Below are positions 1-11,887 of a stretch of 64,000 bases of DNA, in pieces (position 1 is the first letter of the stretch; every line of letters begins with the position of its first letter). The stretch is from Chryseobacterium sp. E1 (GTDB lineage: Bacteria; Bacteroidota; Bacteroidia; Flavobacteriales; Weeksellaceae). The position numbers and the translations under genes are program-made. The notes beneath the pieces are model-generated. The model saw only the letters and a program-made list of their open reading frames with translations. It searched no databases and had not been told where the DNA came from. Where the stretch lies: NCBI GenBank assembly GCA_019203745.1, contig CP078104.1, positions 1,772,501 to 1,836,500 of the forward strand, given 5' to 3'.

Positions 1-921
<921 letters not shown>

Positions 922-1060
922 ATGTTTGTCTGACTCACTCAAAGTTTTTAACGCTTTAGTTTTTCCTTACTTGGTTGTTATATTGTATGTCAATGATCTT
1001 TATATCTTTCGCTTTTAACGAAGCAATCTCTCTGTCAGTGTTGCTCCGTATTTGCGAGCG

Positions 1061-1092
1061 CAAAAGTAAAACTTTATTTTGAACCGACCAAA
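1061..1092 (-). promoter_or_regulatory. rrn promoter P1 (proximal)
   Basis: On the minus strand a TTTG (1092-1089) is followed after 20 bp by TACTTTTG (1068-1061), matching the Bacteroidota -33/-7 pattern TTTG...TAnnTTTG. It points into 16S, about 140 bp upstream of the mature 5' end. The gene class and the two similar promoters further upstream support it. Confidence 0.72.
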
Positions 1093-1185
1093 TGTTTTGA
1101 AAGAAAATTTTAAAGTTTTTTTAAGTAACCTTAATTCTTCCCAAACCCTCAATCTCAATACTCCTGCACCCCTTAATTGGGACTG

Positions 1186-1215
1186 CAAAGATACAAACTT
1201 TATTTTAACCCGCAA
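1186..1215 (-). promoter_or_regulatory. rrn promoter P2
   Basis: TTG (1215-1213), a 19-bp spacer and TATCTTTG (1193-1186) on the minus strand form a near-perfect Bacteroidota housekeeping promoter directed at 16S. The sequence just upstream is A/T-rich (1216-1250), as expected for an rRNA promoter UP-like region. Confidence 0.75.
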
Positions 1216-1336
1216 CTTTTAATTGATAAAAATTTAAAGTTTTTTTTTCGTTCGTTTCCTTTTTAAAAGTATATCGTTTTTGCTTAGCTAAAAGCTCTTC
1301 TGCGCTTTACTGAATCTCTTTCGTTTTTCAGTGGGG

Positions 1337-1367
1337 CAAAGATAGAAACTTCATCATTACCTCGCAA
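1337..1367 (-). promoter_or_regulatory. rrn promoter P3 (distal)
   Basis: TTG (1367-1365), a 20-bp spacer and TATCTTTG (1344-1337) on the minus strand. This is the third copy of the same arrangement, and its sequence around the -33 resembles that of P2 (CGCAA on the plus strand followed by an A/T-rich tract). Confidence 0.7.
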
Positions 1368-1399
1368 GTTTATTTAACATAAATTTCATATTCGGAACG

Positions 1400-1724
1400 T
1401 ATTTTATCATAATGAACTGATCCGTAGAGAGAAAAATTTTAAACAATTGTTTGAGGAAGGGGATAGAGGGTGGCAGTATTGGAAACTTTTAGGGTGAGAG
1501 GGTGAGAAAATGGGAAGGTGAAGGGGTTTTTGGGAGTATATATAATGAGAATAAGTAATGAATGTTTAATGAGGGTATAAGTGATGGGCATACTTATATT
1601 ATAGATGCTTTTAATATTATACTGTGCTATTCAATATAAAGAAGCGTGTATGAAATGAGTGTTGGGATACCTAAGGCATGATAAACTGGGCGCACATGCC
1701 TTGTGTGCGACAATTTGTGTTTTC
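1400..1724. other. Gene-less stretch upstream of rrn promoters
   Basis: No convincing coding frame or tRNA is visible. A purine-rich section at about 1485-1545 shows a loose 8-bp periodicity (GGGTGAGA-like). The rest is A/T-rich and unassigned. Confidence 0.5.
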
Positions 1725-1726
1725 AG

Positions 1727-1795
1727 GTTTTGGCTAAAGCCTGTGGAATTTTTTTTTTTTTGAGGAGAACGGGCTAAAGCCCGTTCCTATTGAAT
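1727..1795 (+). repeat. GCTAAAGCC double-hairpin repeat, copy A
   Basis: A first small palindrome (GGCTAAAGCC near 1732-1741) is followed by a T-run and then by a perfect palindrome AACGGGCTAAAGCCCGTT (1768-1785) and the tail CCTATTGAAT. The same two-hairpin layout and tail recur at 61144-61211 in the same orientation, 59 kb away, in another intergenic region. It looks like a REP-like interspersed repeat; its function is unknown. Confidence 0.75.
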
Positions 1796-1813
1796 ACAAT
1801 GTACCTTACTATA

Positions 1814-1983
1814 TTATTACTTATTACTTATTACTTATTACTTATTACTTATTACTTATTACTTATTACTTATTACTTATTACTTATTACTTATTACTTA
1901 TTACTTATTACTTATTACTTATTACTTATTACTTATTTATTACTTATTACTTATTACTTATTACTTATTACTTATTACTTATA
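1814..1983. repeat. Heptamer tandem repeat (TTATTAC), about 24 copies
   Basis: A 7-bp unit TTATTAC is repeated head to tail across about 170 bp, with one truncated unit near 1936-1940. The 103-1xx-residue style reading frame over it is only the repeat translated. It lies between the cysS terminator and the rrn promoters. Related heptamers occur near 19595 and 20085. Such arrays are prone to slipped-strand length change. Confidence 0.97.
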
Positions 1984-1994
1984 CTTGTGTATTC

Positions 1995-2115
1995 TCCCCT
2001 AGCCCTGATAGGAACGGTTACCCCGCAACATGGATGGAGAGATGCTGGATTGGCCCATGGAAGCGCAAGGCGTGAGGAGTATGAGTGGATAGCAGGAAAT
2101 AGCTCCTGAAAAAAA
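1995..2115. ncRNA. Possible structured intergenic element
   Basis: This G/C-richer island in an A/T-rich spacer holds several hairpins on the plus strand: CCTA/TAGG around 1998-2012 and CAGGA/TCCTG near 2092-2109 followed by an A-run. I recall similar strings (AGCCC.GAT.G.AACGG ... AGCAGGAAATAGCTCCTG) recurring in Flavobacteria genomes, but cannot confirm a named family or the strand. No protein frame fits. Confidence 0.25.
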
Positions 2116-2215
2116 TTGGAGATTTTGAGAATATGAAAGATGAGCGAACGGGTTTGAGAGTTTGCGAATTGCTATTCTGCATGTATAATAGATAGAAAAC
2201 ATTGAAGAAGTGTCT

Positions 2216-2263
2216 AAAAAAACATTCCGTAAGAATCCTGATAAAGCAGACTCCTACGGAATG
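2216..2263 (-). terminator. Intrinsic terminator of cysS
   Basis: Inverted repeat CATTCCGTA (2223-2231) / TACGGAATG (2255-2263). Read on the minus strand the stem is followed by seven T (2222-2216), just downstream of the cysS stop. Confidence 0.8.
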
Positions 2264-2288
2264 ATTTTAAAACGAAGTATATTTATTT

Positions 2289-3753
2289 TTAGTTCAGAAC
2301 ATAGGATGTTCCGTCTCTTCCGTCTTTTAATTCTATGCCTTCAGCAAGCAGTTTGTCTCTGATCTGGTCTGAAAGTTCGAAGTTTTTGGATTTTCTCGCC
2401 TGATTTCTTAATTCGATCAATACTTTCAAAGTCTGATCAAGCTTTTCATTATTGTTCTCCTCTACAGTCTGTAATCCTAGAACATCAAAGATAAAGGCAT
2501 TCAATGTTGACTTTAGATCTTCAATATCTGCCGTTGAGATTGTTTCTTTACCATCATTTAAGGCAAAGATATATTTTACAGCTTCAAATAAATGAGCGAT
2601 CAGGATTGGAGAGTTAAAATCATCTGTGAGGGCATCATAACATTTGTTCTTCCATTCCGTAAGGCTAAAACCAGATTGTTTTGTATCGTCAGGAGTAATG
2701 GAATTCAATACTTTCACAGCCTCCATCAGTCTGATAAATCCTTTTTCACTGGCAATCATGGCATCGTTTGAAATATCCAGCACACTTCTGTAATGTGCCT
2801 GCAGGAAGCAGAAACGTACAATTGAAGGATGGAAAGGTTTTTCAAAGAAGTCATTATCTCCTGTTACCAGCTGCATCGGAAGGATATAGTTTCCTGTAGA
2901 TTTACTCATACGCTGGGAGTTCATCGTCAACATATTGGCATGCATCCAGTAATGTACCGGAGCTGCTCCATTGCAGGCTTTCCCTGGGCAATTTCACATT
3001 CGTGGTGAGGGAATTTAAGATCCATTCCACCTCCATGTATATCGAATGTTTCACCTAAATATTTAGTACTCATTGCAGTACATTCAAGATGCCAACCCGG
3101 GAAGCCTTCTCCCCAAGGAGAGTTCCATCTCATGATGTGAGCTGGGGATGCTTTTTCCAAAGGGCAAAATCCTGTGGGTTTTTCTTTTCTCCTTGTCCGT
3201 CAAGGTCTCTGGTGTTGGCGAAAAGTTCTTCTATATTACGTTTTGACAGTTCACCGTAGTTCAACCCTCTTTTATTGTATTCCAATACATCGAAGTATAC
3301 GGAACCATTGCTTTCATAAGCAAAGCCTGTGTCTATCAGTTTTTGAGTAAGCTCAATCTGTTCAACAATGTGACCGGTTGCTGTAGGTTCAATATTCGGA
3401 GGAAGAAGATTAAACATATCCAGAACTTTATGGAAATCCACTGTATATTTCTGTACAATTTCCATGGGTTCCAGTTTTTCAAGACGGGTTTGCTTAACGA
3501 ATCTGTCATTATTTACATCTCCGTCATCAGTAAGGTGCCCTGCATCGGTAATATTTCTTACATATCTTACTTTATACCCCAAATGCATTAAGGTACGGTA
3601 AATAAAATCGAAGGAAAGGAAAGTCCTTACATTTCCCAAGTGCACGTTGCTGTATACTGTAGGTCCGCAGACATACATTCCTACATTTCCTTCCAAGATG
3701 GGTTTGAATATTTCTTTTTCCGCTGTAAGCGAGTTGTATATTTTTAGTTGCAT
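2289..3753 (-). CDS. cysS: Cysteine--tRNA ligase (frameshifted)
   Basis: Class I aminoacyl-tRNA synthetase that charges tRNA-Cys in the cytoplasm. The N-terminal part carries the zinc and HIGH-type region ([17 protein letters not shown]), the middle has [10 protein letters not shown] and [10 protein letters not shown], and the C-terminal part has RMSKSTGN (KMSKS motif). The span equals about 489 residues, normal for the family. Two breaks split it: near 3155 (one A lost before KASPAH) and near 2991 (one C/G lost before [15 protein letters not shown]). An essential single-copy gene, so these are most likely sequence errors. It is followed by its own terminator. Confidence 0.95.
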
Positions 3754-3876
3754 TTATTTTTTATTAAAAGATTCAATAGTTTTAAGATTCAAAAATTAGT
3801 TAAAATAAAAATCTGTCACAACAGATAATTGTTGTGATGAAAATTTTATCGGAAACCTTTTTAAATTTTATCATAA

Positions 3877-4307
3877 TTAAATCGCTTTTAAATGATGCTG
3901 CAAATGATCTACATAATCATTGATGATGAACTCCAAGGTAAACCTCTGAGGTTCTGTTTTGGTGGTATCACAGGTTCTTTGCAGTGCCTCATCAGGAATA
4001 TTTTCTACGACATGAACAATCTGATAATTTAATGCTTTCCAGAGAGCAATAAGCTCTGTTGTGGGAACATTCTGGTAGTTCTGGGCCTTTACCCAGGCAT
4101 TCTGATCGTATACGATATTCTCGTTCTCTTTATATTGAGTGACTACAAATCTACGGATATTTGTCAAAGCACTGTCACAAAGATGCCCAATTATCTCTTT
4201 TTGGACCATTTCTCCGGTGTGGCTTTATAGCTCCATTCTTCTTCAGAAATATTCTGAAATCTAAGAAGCTCTGAGTCAATAATATTTTTAAGGATTTGGT
4301 ATTCCAT
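3877..4307 (-). CDS. DinB-like (DUF1569/DinB_2 type) protein, frameshifted
   Basis: Small alpha-helical protein of the DinB/YfiT-like four-helix metalloenzyme superfamily; no substrate is known. Reconstructed start is the ATG at 4307 (MEYQILKNIIDSELL...), joined to the longer frame by adding one A to the A5 run near 4200 (EKWSKKEIIGHLCDSA). The protein is about 143 residues. Histidines typical of the family lie in IIGHLCDSA and near the end (DYVDHLQHHL). Its start is 2 bp after the folE stop, so it is probably translated from the folE transcript. Confidence 0.72.
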
Positions 4308-4309
4308 AA

Positions 4310-4977
4310 TTAGTAATCCAGTTTTGCATGACTTCCTACATAATGTAAGAATTCCTGTCTTGTGATAGGGTTTGTTCTGAAGATCCCGCTCAATTCTGCT
4401 GTAATGGTGGAACTTGCCGTATCTTTAATTCCTCTGCAATTTACACAAAGGTGCTTTGCATCGATGATACAAGCTACATCTTTTGTTCCCAACGCTTCTT
4501 TTAAAGCATCTACAACCTGCATGGTCAATCTTTCCTGAACCTGTGGTCTTTTCGCATAGTAATCAACAATTCTGTTAATTTTAGAAAGTCCGATTACTTC
4601 TCCGTTGGAGATATAGGCAACATGAGCTCTCCCTATAATGGGTAAAAAGTGATGTTCACAGAAAGAATACACCGTGATATCTTTTTCCACCAGCATCTGG
4701 CGGTATTTATATTTATTGGAAAATGTTGAGATACCCGGTTTGTTTTCCGGAAGAAGTCCTCCGAAAATTTCATTGACATACATTTTGGCAACACGCTTTG
4801 GAGAATCTTTTAAGGAATCGTCTGTCATATCCAGTCCCAGGGTTTCCATAATCTCCCGAAAAGTTCAGTAATCTTTTCTATTTTTTCCTGTGGCGATTTA
4901 TCAAAAGCATCTTTTCTTATAGGCGTATGTTCTTTTCCAGTGAAAATATCATCGTCGTTATCAGTAAAATCAACCAT
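4310..4977 (-). CDS. folE: GTP cyclohydrolase I (frameshifted)
   Basis: Converts GTP to 7,8-dihydroneopterin triphosphate, the first step of folate and pterin synthesis, as a homodecamer. Diagnostic motifs: SFCEHHFLPIIGRAHVAYI (zinc Cys/His), IGLSKINRIVDYYAKRPQVQERL, and CINCRG-like CVNCRGIKDTAS for the second zinc Cys. The full protein is about 222 residues from the ATG at 4977. One G is lost from a GGGG run near 4855 (KITELFGEIMETLG), splitting off the N-terminal 43 residues. Downstream DinB-like gene is 2 bp away. Confidence 0.95.
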
Positions 4978-5079
4978 TTTTATTTAATTTGCAGCAAAAA
5001 TACGGATAATATCTGTTCCTCTATATTCAATTGGGACGAAAAAGATTATCTTTTATAACCTACTCTGATTAAAAAGCCT

Positions 5080-6228
5080 ATGATTATTGTCGAAGAAGTA
5101 CAAAGCAAAGACCAAAAAAAGGAATTTCTGGAATTTCCGGCACAACTTTATCAGCACGACAAAAATTATATTCGTCCTCTGGATCAGAATATTGAAGAAA
5201 TTTTCGATCCCAAAAAAATAAGTTCTTCAAAAATGGGGAATGTAAGAGATTTCTGTTTAAAAAGATCACAAAACCATTGGTAAGGTAGCTGTTTTTATCA
5301 ATAACTGCTATGAACAAAAGCAACCTACCGGAGGAATCGGTTTTTTTGACTGTATCAATGATCAGCAGACAGCCGATTTTATTTTTGATCATTGTAAAGA
5401 CTGGCTTCAGAAAAAGGGAATGGAAGCAATGGATGGTCCTATTAATTTCGGAGAAAGGGATAAGTTCTGGGGACTTCTGACTGATGGTTTCATTGAACCA
5501 TTATTTGGAATGAACTACAATTTCCCCTATTACAAAGAACTTTTTGAAAATTATGGTTTTGAGATTTACTTTGAGCAGCTTTGTTTTACAAGACCTGTTT
5601 TTGCGGAAGTTTCCAGGATTTTTACCATTGCCTATGAAAGGAATAAACGAAATCCTGCCATTTCTGCACAGCCGATGAAGAAAAACAATCTCGAAAAGTT
5701 TGCCAGAGACTTTACAGAAATTTATAATAAAGCATGGGCGGCCCATGGAGAAGGAAAACAGTTGGAAGAAGCGAAAGTCCTGAAGATGTTTACCAAGATG
5801 AAACCCATCATTAATGAACATATTTCATGGTTTGTGTATGAAAATGAGACTCCTATTGCCATGTGGATCAATATTCCGGACCTGAATCAGTGGTTTAAAT
5901 ATCTGAATGGGAAATTCGGGTTGTTTGAAAAGCTTGTATTCTGGTTCCTGAAACAGTTTAAAAGAATGAAAAAATGGTTGGCCTTGTTTTCGGGGTGGTT
6001 CCTGAATGGCAAAAGAAGGGAATCGACGGATATATGATCTGGGAAGGCACCCAGCATCTGAGAAAACATACGGACTTTACCATCACTGAGCTCCAATGGA
6101 TTGGCGACTTCAATCCTAAAATGATCAAAATTGCAGAGACTCTTGATACAACAGTGACAAGAAAACTGGCTACCTACAGATATCTGTTTGACAGGAATAA
6201 AATGTTTGAAAGACATCCTTATTTGTAA
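5080..6228 (+). CDS. Acetyltransferase-like conserved protein (frameshifted)
   Basis: A protein of about 384 residues whose type I remember from Bacteroidota as a GNAT-fold hypothetical protein; the substrate is unknown. Readable blocks: LDQNIEEIFDP, TIGKVAVFINN (beta strand pair), GFFDCINDQQTADFIFDH, MEAMDGPINFGERDKFWGL and, near the C-terminus, VPEWQKKGIDGYMIWEG, which resembles a GNAT acetyl-CoA loop (R/Q-x-x-G-x-G/A). Frames change near 5218 and 5265 (A-runs one base short; DPKKNKFFKNGE is then restored) and near 5968. The start ATG at 5080 follows an A/T-rich spacer; divergent from folE. Confidence 0.6.
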
Positions 6229-6332
6229 TTTTGACTCCTTTTTGCTTTAAATACCAGATTTTCGCTATAATTAAAAGATAATATTTGTATTTTTGAAAAT
6301 AACTTTGAATAAACTTAAATAAAACCATCAAA

Positions 6333-7038
6333 ATGAGAAAAGTAATTATGGGCGCCTTATTGGTGTCTTTCACTATCACTTATGCACAAAATTTAACACC
6401 AGGCGGCTATCAGGCCAGCTATTCAAGTACGCTTTCTGTAAACAGTCTTGGAGGAGATCATGCTGTATTCGAGTAAAATCCGAAAACTCAGGAAGAGCTT
6501 TAAAATATGATGAAATCATTGGGTCACCTTATTACAGTATTGAATTCCATTCTGCTAAAGTAGCGGAAAACTTCGATAAGATTCCTGTAAGGTATAACAG
6601 CTACAAGGATGAAATAGAGTTTCAGAAGGATGGAAAGCCATGGGTTTTACCTAAAGAAGAGCAATATTCCAGAATTGAAGTGGCTTCTCCTAAAAATACC
6701 ATCGTATTGCTTCAGACTAATGATGAGTTAAACGGTTATTTCTTTGAAATTGCTAATGGCCAAAATAAACTTTATAAAAAGGTAAAGACCAAATTTAATG
6801 ATGCTGTACCGGCGTCCAATTCCTATGCTTCTGATAAAGCAGCTTTCTTTAAAACATTAGATCCGGTTTATTATATCAAAACTGAAAAAGGTTTTATCAA
6901 GAAACCTAGAAAACTAAAAGATATTGTGGAATTATTCCCGGCAAAAAAGAATCTCTGGAGACTTTCGTAAAATCGAATAATATTAAATTCAATAAAGAAG
7001 AAGACCTCATCAAACTGGTAAGCTTCATGAACGGATAA
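6333..7038 (+). CDS. Secreted hypothetical protein (frameshifted)
   Basis: No family recognised. The ATG at 6333 opens a clear signal peptide (MRKVIMGALLVSFTITYAQ, cut after YAQ), followed by about 215 mostly polar residues. Later blocks include VASPKNTIVLLQTNDELN and KKPRKLKDIVELFPAKK. Two breaks: near 6475 (after GGDHAVFE) and near 6950 (A7 read as A6; the restored tail is ESLETFVKSNNIKFNKEEDL...). A strong convergent terminator follows directly. Probably periplasmic or surface-exposed. Confidence 0.6.
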
Positions 7039-7043
7039 AAATA

Positions 7044-7075
7044 AACCCCTGTGAGATTCACAGGGGTTCCTTCAT
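7044..7075. terminator. Bidirectional terminator
   Basis: Perfect 11-bp stem AACCCCTGTGA (7044-7054) / TCACAGGGGTT (7058-7068) with a 3-nt loop, T-rich on both sides. It separates the convergent secreted-protein gene and metF. Confidence 0.85.
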
Positions 7076-7089
7076 TTTTGGTACTTTTA

Positions 7090-8047
7090 TTAGAATAGCT
7101 CACCGGCTACTTTTTTATGTTATCACTTTTTCCCATTGAGTAAAAGTGTAGAACCGGAACTCCAAAATCCAGTAATTCTTTGCACTGGGCAATGGCCCAT
7201 TCTATTCCGATCTGTTTAACAGCTTCATTATTTTTAGCATTCTCCACTTCACTGATAAGCTCTTCCGGAAGGTCTATTTTGAATACCTGTGGCAGAATTT
7301 TCAAGTGCTTTTTGGTGGCAATCGGCTTTATTCCGGGGATAATAGGAACGGTAATTCCCATTTCTCTTGCTTTCTGAACGAATTCAATATACTTTTTATT
7401 GTCAAAGAACATTTGAGTGACAATATAATCTGCTCCGGCATCTACTTTTGTTTCAGCCACTTCAAATCATAATTCATGGAAGGGGCTTCCATGTGCTTTT
7501 CAGGATATCCGGCAACACCGATGCAGAATTTATTCAATTCATCACAAGCTTGTTCTTCATTGTGAAGATATTTTCCTCTTCCCAGATCATTGATCTGATT
7601 CACCAGATCCATTGCACTGGCATGGCCACCTTGTGTAGGCTCAAAATACTGATGTCCTTTCATCGCATCACCTCTTAAAGCCATTACATTGTCAATCCCA
7701 AGATACATACAGTCTACAAGAAGGTATTCGGTTTCTTCTTTGGTAAAGCCTCCGCACAATAAGTGGGGAACGGTATCTACATTATATTTATGCTGAATGG
7801 CCGCACAGATTCCCAATGTTCCGGGGCGCATTCTTGTGATACGGCGCTCCATAAGGCCATTTCCTTTGTCTAAATAGATGTATTCCTCTCTTGAAGTGGT
7901 AACATCGATGAATGGAGGTTTGAATTCCATCAACGGGTCTATATTCGTGTATAGGTCTTCAATACCAATTCCCTTTTGTGGCGGAACTACTTCTAAGGAG
8001 AATAAGGTTTTTCCATTTGCGTTTTTAATGTGTTCTGTTATCTTCAT
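7090..8047 (-). CDS. metF: Methylenetetrahydrofolate reductase (frameshifted)
   Basis: Reduces 5,10-methylene-THF to 5-methyl-THF, the methyl donor for MetH; FAD-dependent TIM barrel. Motifs: FSLEVVPPQKG, VDTVPHLLCGGFTKEETE, NVMALRGDAMKG, CIGVAGYPEKH and ADYIVTQMFFD. About 319 residues, the usual length. One break near 7455 (after DLKWLKQK) and one at the C-terminus: the T6 run 7111-7116 is one base short, and restoring it replaces the premature stop by VAGELF and moves the stop to 7090. It lies 8 bp after metH and ends the methionine operon. Confidence 0.95.
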
Positions 8048-8055
8048 GTTTAATT

Positions 8056-10711
8056 TTAATCTGCTAAATTGGGTGACAACCATTTTCTAGCTTCCTGGAT
8101 GCTACAACTTCTTCTGTCTGCATAATCCTTAAGCTGATCTTCTGTAATTTTTCCTAATCCGAAATACTTGGCATGCGGGCTTCCGAAATAGTATCCTGAA
8201 ACGGATGCTGTAGGGAACATGGCTAAGCTTTCTGTAAGGAAAACACCTGTATTTTCTTCTGCCTTTAAAAGATCCCAGATGGTTTTCTTTTCAAGGTGGT
8301 CAGGACAGGCCGGATATCCCGGTGCCGGACGTATTCCTTTGTATTTTTCTGCAATCAGTTCTTCGTTACTCAATTCTTCCTGAACGGCGTAGCCCCAATA
8401 TTCTGTTCTTACTTTTTTATGTAAAAATTCAGCATAGGCTTCTGCAAAACGGTCTGCCAGAGCTTTTACCATGATTGCATTGTAATCATCGTTAGCTTTT
8501 TCATATTCTGCTGCCAATTCATCGGTGCCGAAACCTGTAGTTACACAGAAAGCGCCCATATAATCAGCCTTTCCTGAACTTTGTGGTGCAATGAAGTCGC
8601 TTAAAGCCAGATAATCTTTCCCTTTTGATCTTTGAGCCTGCTGTCTCAGGGTTAAAAATTTTACCTGCTCATTATTGTTTTCGTCAAAAATGATGATATC
8701 ATCAGTTTCATTGGAATTGGCTTTGAAAATTCCAAAGACCGCTTTTGCTGTTAATAGCTTTTCATCCAGAATTCTTTTTAAAATGACCTGAGCATCTTTG
8801 AATAATTCTTTGGCCTGCACTCCTACTACCTCATCTTCTAAGATATTCGGGTATTTCCCGTGAAGATCCCAGCTTCTGAAAAATGGAGACCAGTCTATGA
8901 AAGGTAACAATTCATTCAGATCCTGATTTTCAATTACTTTTATACCTAAATTGTTCGGTGTAAAAATTTCTTCGTTCTCCCAGTCTATTTTGAATTTGTT
9001 TTCTCTTGCTTCTTCAATAGAGACATAATCTTTATCTACCTGTCTGCTCAGAAACTTTTCTCTGAAATCTGAGTAATCATTCTTCAAATCGGAAACATAT
9101 TCTTTATTTCTGTCTCCCAATAATGAGCTTACCACATTTACGGCTCTTGAAGCATCATTGACGTGAACGACTGCATTTTTATATTTCAAATCGATTTTCA
9201 CAGCAGTATGTGCCTTTGAAGTAGTAGCACCACCGATCAATAAAGGAAAATCTAAATTCTGTCTTTCTAATTCTGAGGCGATGTACACCATTTCATCCAA
9301 ACTTGGCGTAATCAGGCCACTCAATCCTATGACATCTACTTTTTCGGCAATGGCAGTCTGAATGATCTTTTCGGCAGGAACCATCACCCCAAGGTCAACG
9401 ATTTCATAATTGTTGCAACCCAGCACTACACTCACAATATTCTTTCCGATATCATGAACGTCACCTTTTACTGTTGCCATTAAGATTTTTCCGTTGGCAG
9501 GTTTCGAACCATCTTTTTCCGCTTCAATGAACGGCTGTAAATAGGCTACTGCTTTTTCATTACCCTTGCAGATTTCACAACCTGTGGCAGGAACATTTTT
9601 CCGCTTCCGAATAAATCTCCTACGACTCCCATTCCTGTCATCAGATTAATTTCAATAACATGAAGTGGTCTTTCTGCCAATTGCCTTGCTTCCTCTACAT
9701 CTTCTTCAATAAAACGGTCAATTCCTTTTACCAAAGCATAGGTAATTCTTTCCTGCAATGGATTGTTTCTCCACTCAAGGTCTTCCGTCTTTTCTTTTTT
9801 ACTGATTTATGTTTTTCGGAATAATCAAAGTCTTTCCGTAGCATCTTCTCTCCTGTCAAGGATCACATCTTCTACAAGTTCCAGCAACTCTTTATTGATC
9901 TCGTCGTAAACTTCCAACATGGCAGGATTTACAATACCGATGTTCATTCCTGCCTGAATGGCATGGTAAAGAAATACGGAGTGCATCGCTTCTCTTACCG
10001 TATCATTTCCACGGAATGAAAAGGAAACGTTGCTTACTCCTCCACTTACAGATGCATAAGGAAGATTTTGTCTCACCCAGCGTGTAGCTTCAATAAAGTC
10101 GATGGCATTTTTTCTGTGCTCATCCATTCCTGTCGCCACCGGAAATATATTTAAGTCGAAAATGATATCTTCAGCCGGAAAGCCGATCTGGTTCACAAGA
10201 ATGTCATAAGACCGTTTTGAAATTTCGATTCTTCTTTCAAGATTGTCGGCCTGCCCTACCTCATCAAATGCCATCACAATAACTGCCGCTCCATATCTTT
10301 TAATGGCTTTGGCATGTTTGATAAATTCTTCCTCGCCTTCTTTTAAGCTGATAGAGTTAACCACACATTTCCCCTGTGCCACCTGAAGACCTGCTTCCAG
10401 AATTTCCCATTTGGAAGAGTCTACCATGATCGGAATTCTTGCAATATCCGGTTCAGAAGCTATTAAGTTCAGGAATTTGATCATCGATGCTTTTCCATCG
10501 ATCAAACCATCATCAAAGTTGACATCCAAAATCTGGGCGCCTCCTTCTACCTGATGACGGGCAATGTCTAATGCTTCAGAGAATTTTTCCTCTTTGATGA
10601 GTCTTAAAAATTTTTGGAACCGGCAACATTCGTCCTTTCACCTACGTTGATGAAATTACTTTCCGGCGTTATGATAAGAGGCTCAAGGCCTGATAATCTT
10701 AAATATTTCAT
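8056..10711 (-). CDS. metH: Methionine synthase, B12/folate/activation part (frameshifted)
   Basis: Transfers methyl from methyl-THF to homocysteine through cobalamin. This polypeptide has the pterin-binding domain ([40 protein letters not shown]), the cap and B12 domain ([11 protein letters not shown], the DxHxxG cobalamin ligand; [15 protein letters not shown]) and the SAM activation domain ([11 protein letters not shown], [10 protein letters not shown]). About 886 residues; the homocysteine-binding domain is encoded separately at 11888-12895. Breaks near 10615, 9835, 9800 and 9565, mostly A6 read as A5. The start ATG (10711) is 1 bp after the desaturase stop. Confidence 0.95.
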
Positions 10712-10712
10712 T

Positions 10713-11804
10713 TTATTCTTCTAAAATATAGTAGGCATTATTGGCATTCTGTCTCAATAAATCCCTATGCTTGCTTAAAGCAGTGATCAATGGAAATCTT
10801 TTATAAGCCAGGTCATGCTCTTTTGCAAATTGTTCAATTTCCTCTGTGATCTCATTGTAATACATATAACTGTAGTTCGGAAACAGATGATGGGCAACAT
10901 GGAAATTAAAATTTCCCAACAAGTTTCTCACAAACCAGTTATTTTCTTTTAAATCATTGGTCACTTCAAACTGGTGATGAAGCCAGCTGAAAGGAAGACC
11001 GTTGTCTTTATTTAATTTTGGAAAGGCATTATCAGGAAGCGGATGCAGAGGCAGTAAAACAAACAATGCAAAAATACTTGCTGAAATAACCTGTAAAAAC
11101 CAGGCTCCCAAAGCCAATCCTATTGATACTTTAAAGAACACAACAGGAATTACAATCTGATAAAAAAGTAAAACAGCTTATAGCTTATCATTTTTACCTT
11201 TTCGATAACCGGTATTTTTCCTGTGTCTTTAAAATCACCCTTTCCTTATCAAAGAAGTCTCTGAAGTCTCTTATAAACATCCAGTTGAACAAATACAAAG
11301 GATAGACTAAAAAGAAAAACTTATCCTGATACTTCTGAATACCTTTTGCTTTAATCCATGGGACAATCAAAAGCAAACCGCTCTGCTCAATATCCGTATC
11401 CCATCCGTCCACATTCGGATAGGCATGATGGCTTGCAATATGTCTTTTCTTCCAGATATAGGAGTTGGCCCCTACGAAATCAAAAATGTGCAGCACTACC
11501 CCATTCAGTCTTTTACTTTTAAAGATGTTATTATGGGCTGCTTCATGGATCAGATTTAAATAAATTAAAACCAGAGAGATTCCCATTAAAACAAAACTGA
11601 GTATATACAGCCAATGTTTTTCGGCATTAAAGACTGCGAAAAAATATAAACCGAGATAGATCAGTGGCAGAATAACCGCCTTTATCTTAATATAAATATC
11701 CCTGTTTTCAGGAATTGCTTCTACCCGTTGGTTTACTTTTTTTTTCTCAGTTCATTGAACAATCTGGCATCATCTGAATCTTTTAAGTAACTCGGCTTTT
11801 CCAT
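10713..11804 (-). CDS. Membrane fatty-acid desaturase (frameshifted)
   Basis: Integral membrane di-iron desaturase. Three histidine boxes are present: [24 protein letters not shown] and, C-terminal, [11 protein letters not shown]. Hydrophobic segments flank them (for example [19 protein letters not shown] and [15 protein letters not shown]). Length about 364 residues, as for acyl-lipid or acyl-CoA desaturases of the DesA3/linoleoyl-CoA type; regiospecificity cannot be told. Breaks in the A10 run near 11747 and near 11200. It sits inside the methionine operon between the two halves of methionine synthase, ending 1 bp before metH. Confidence 0.88.
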
Positions 11805-11887
11805 TATATTAAATTTTGTGGTTTATTTAAAGATAATATTTATAACCCAGCCTTCATTCTTGATTTTAATTTAAAAAATCTATCTGA

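Noticed and set aside
1015..1215. 66-residue minus-strand frame upstream of 16S
   Set aside because: It covers the rrn promoters P1 and P2 and has no protein-like composition.
1814..1983. Possible CRISPR array
   Set aside because: Units are contiguous heptamers with no spacers; no cas genes in the window.
1790..2002. Open frame with a repeating LLLITYY pattern
   Set aside because: It is the TTATTAC tandem repeat read as codons (7 bp x 3 = 7 residues), not a protein.
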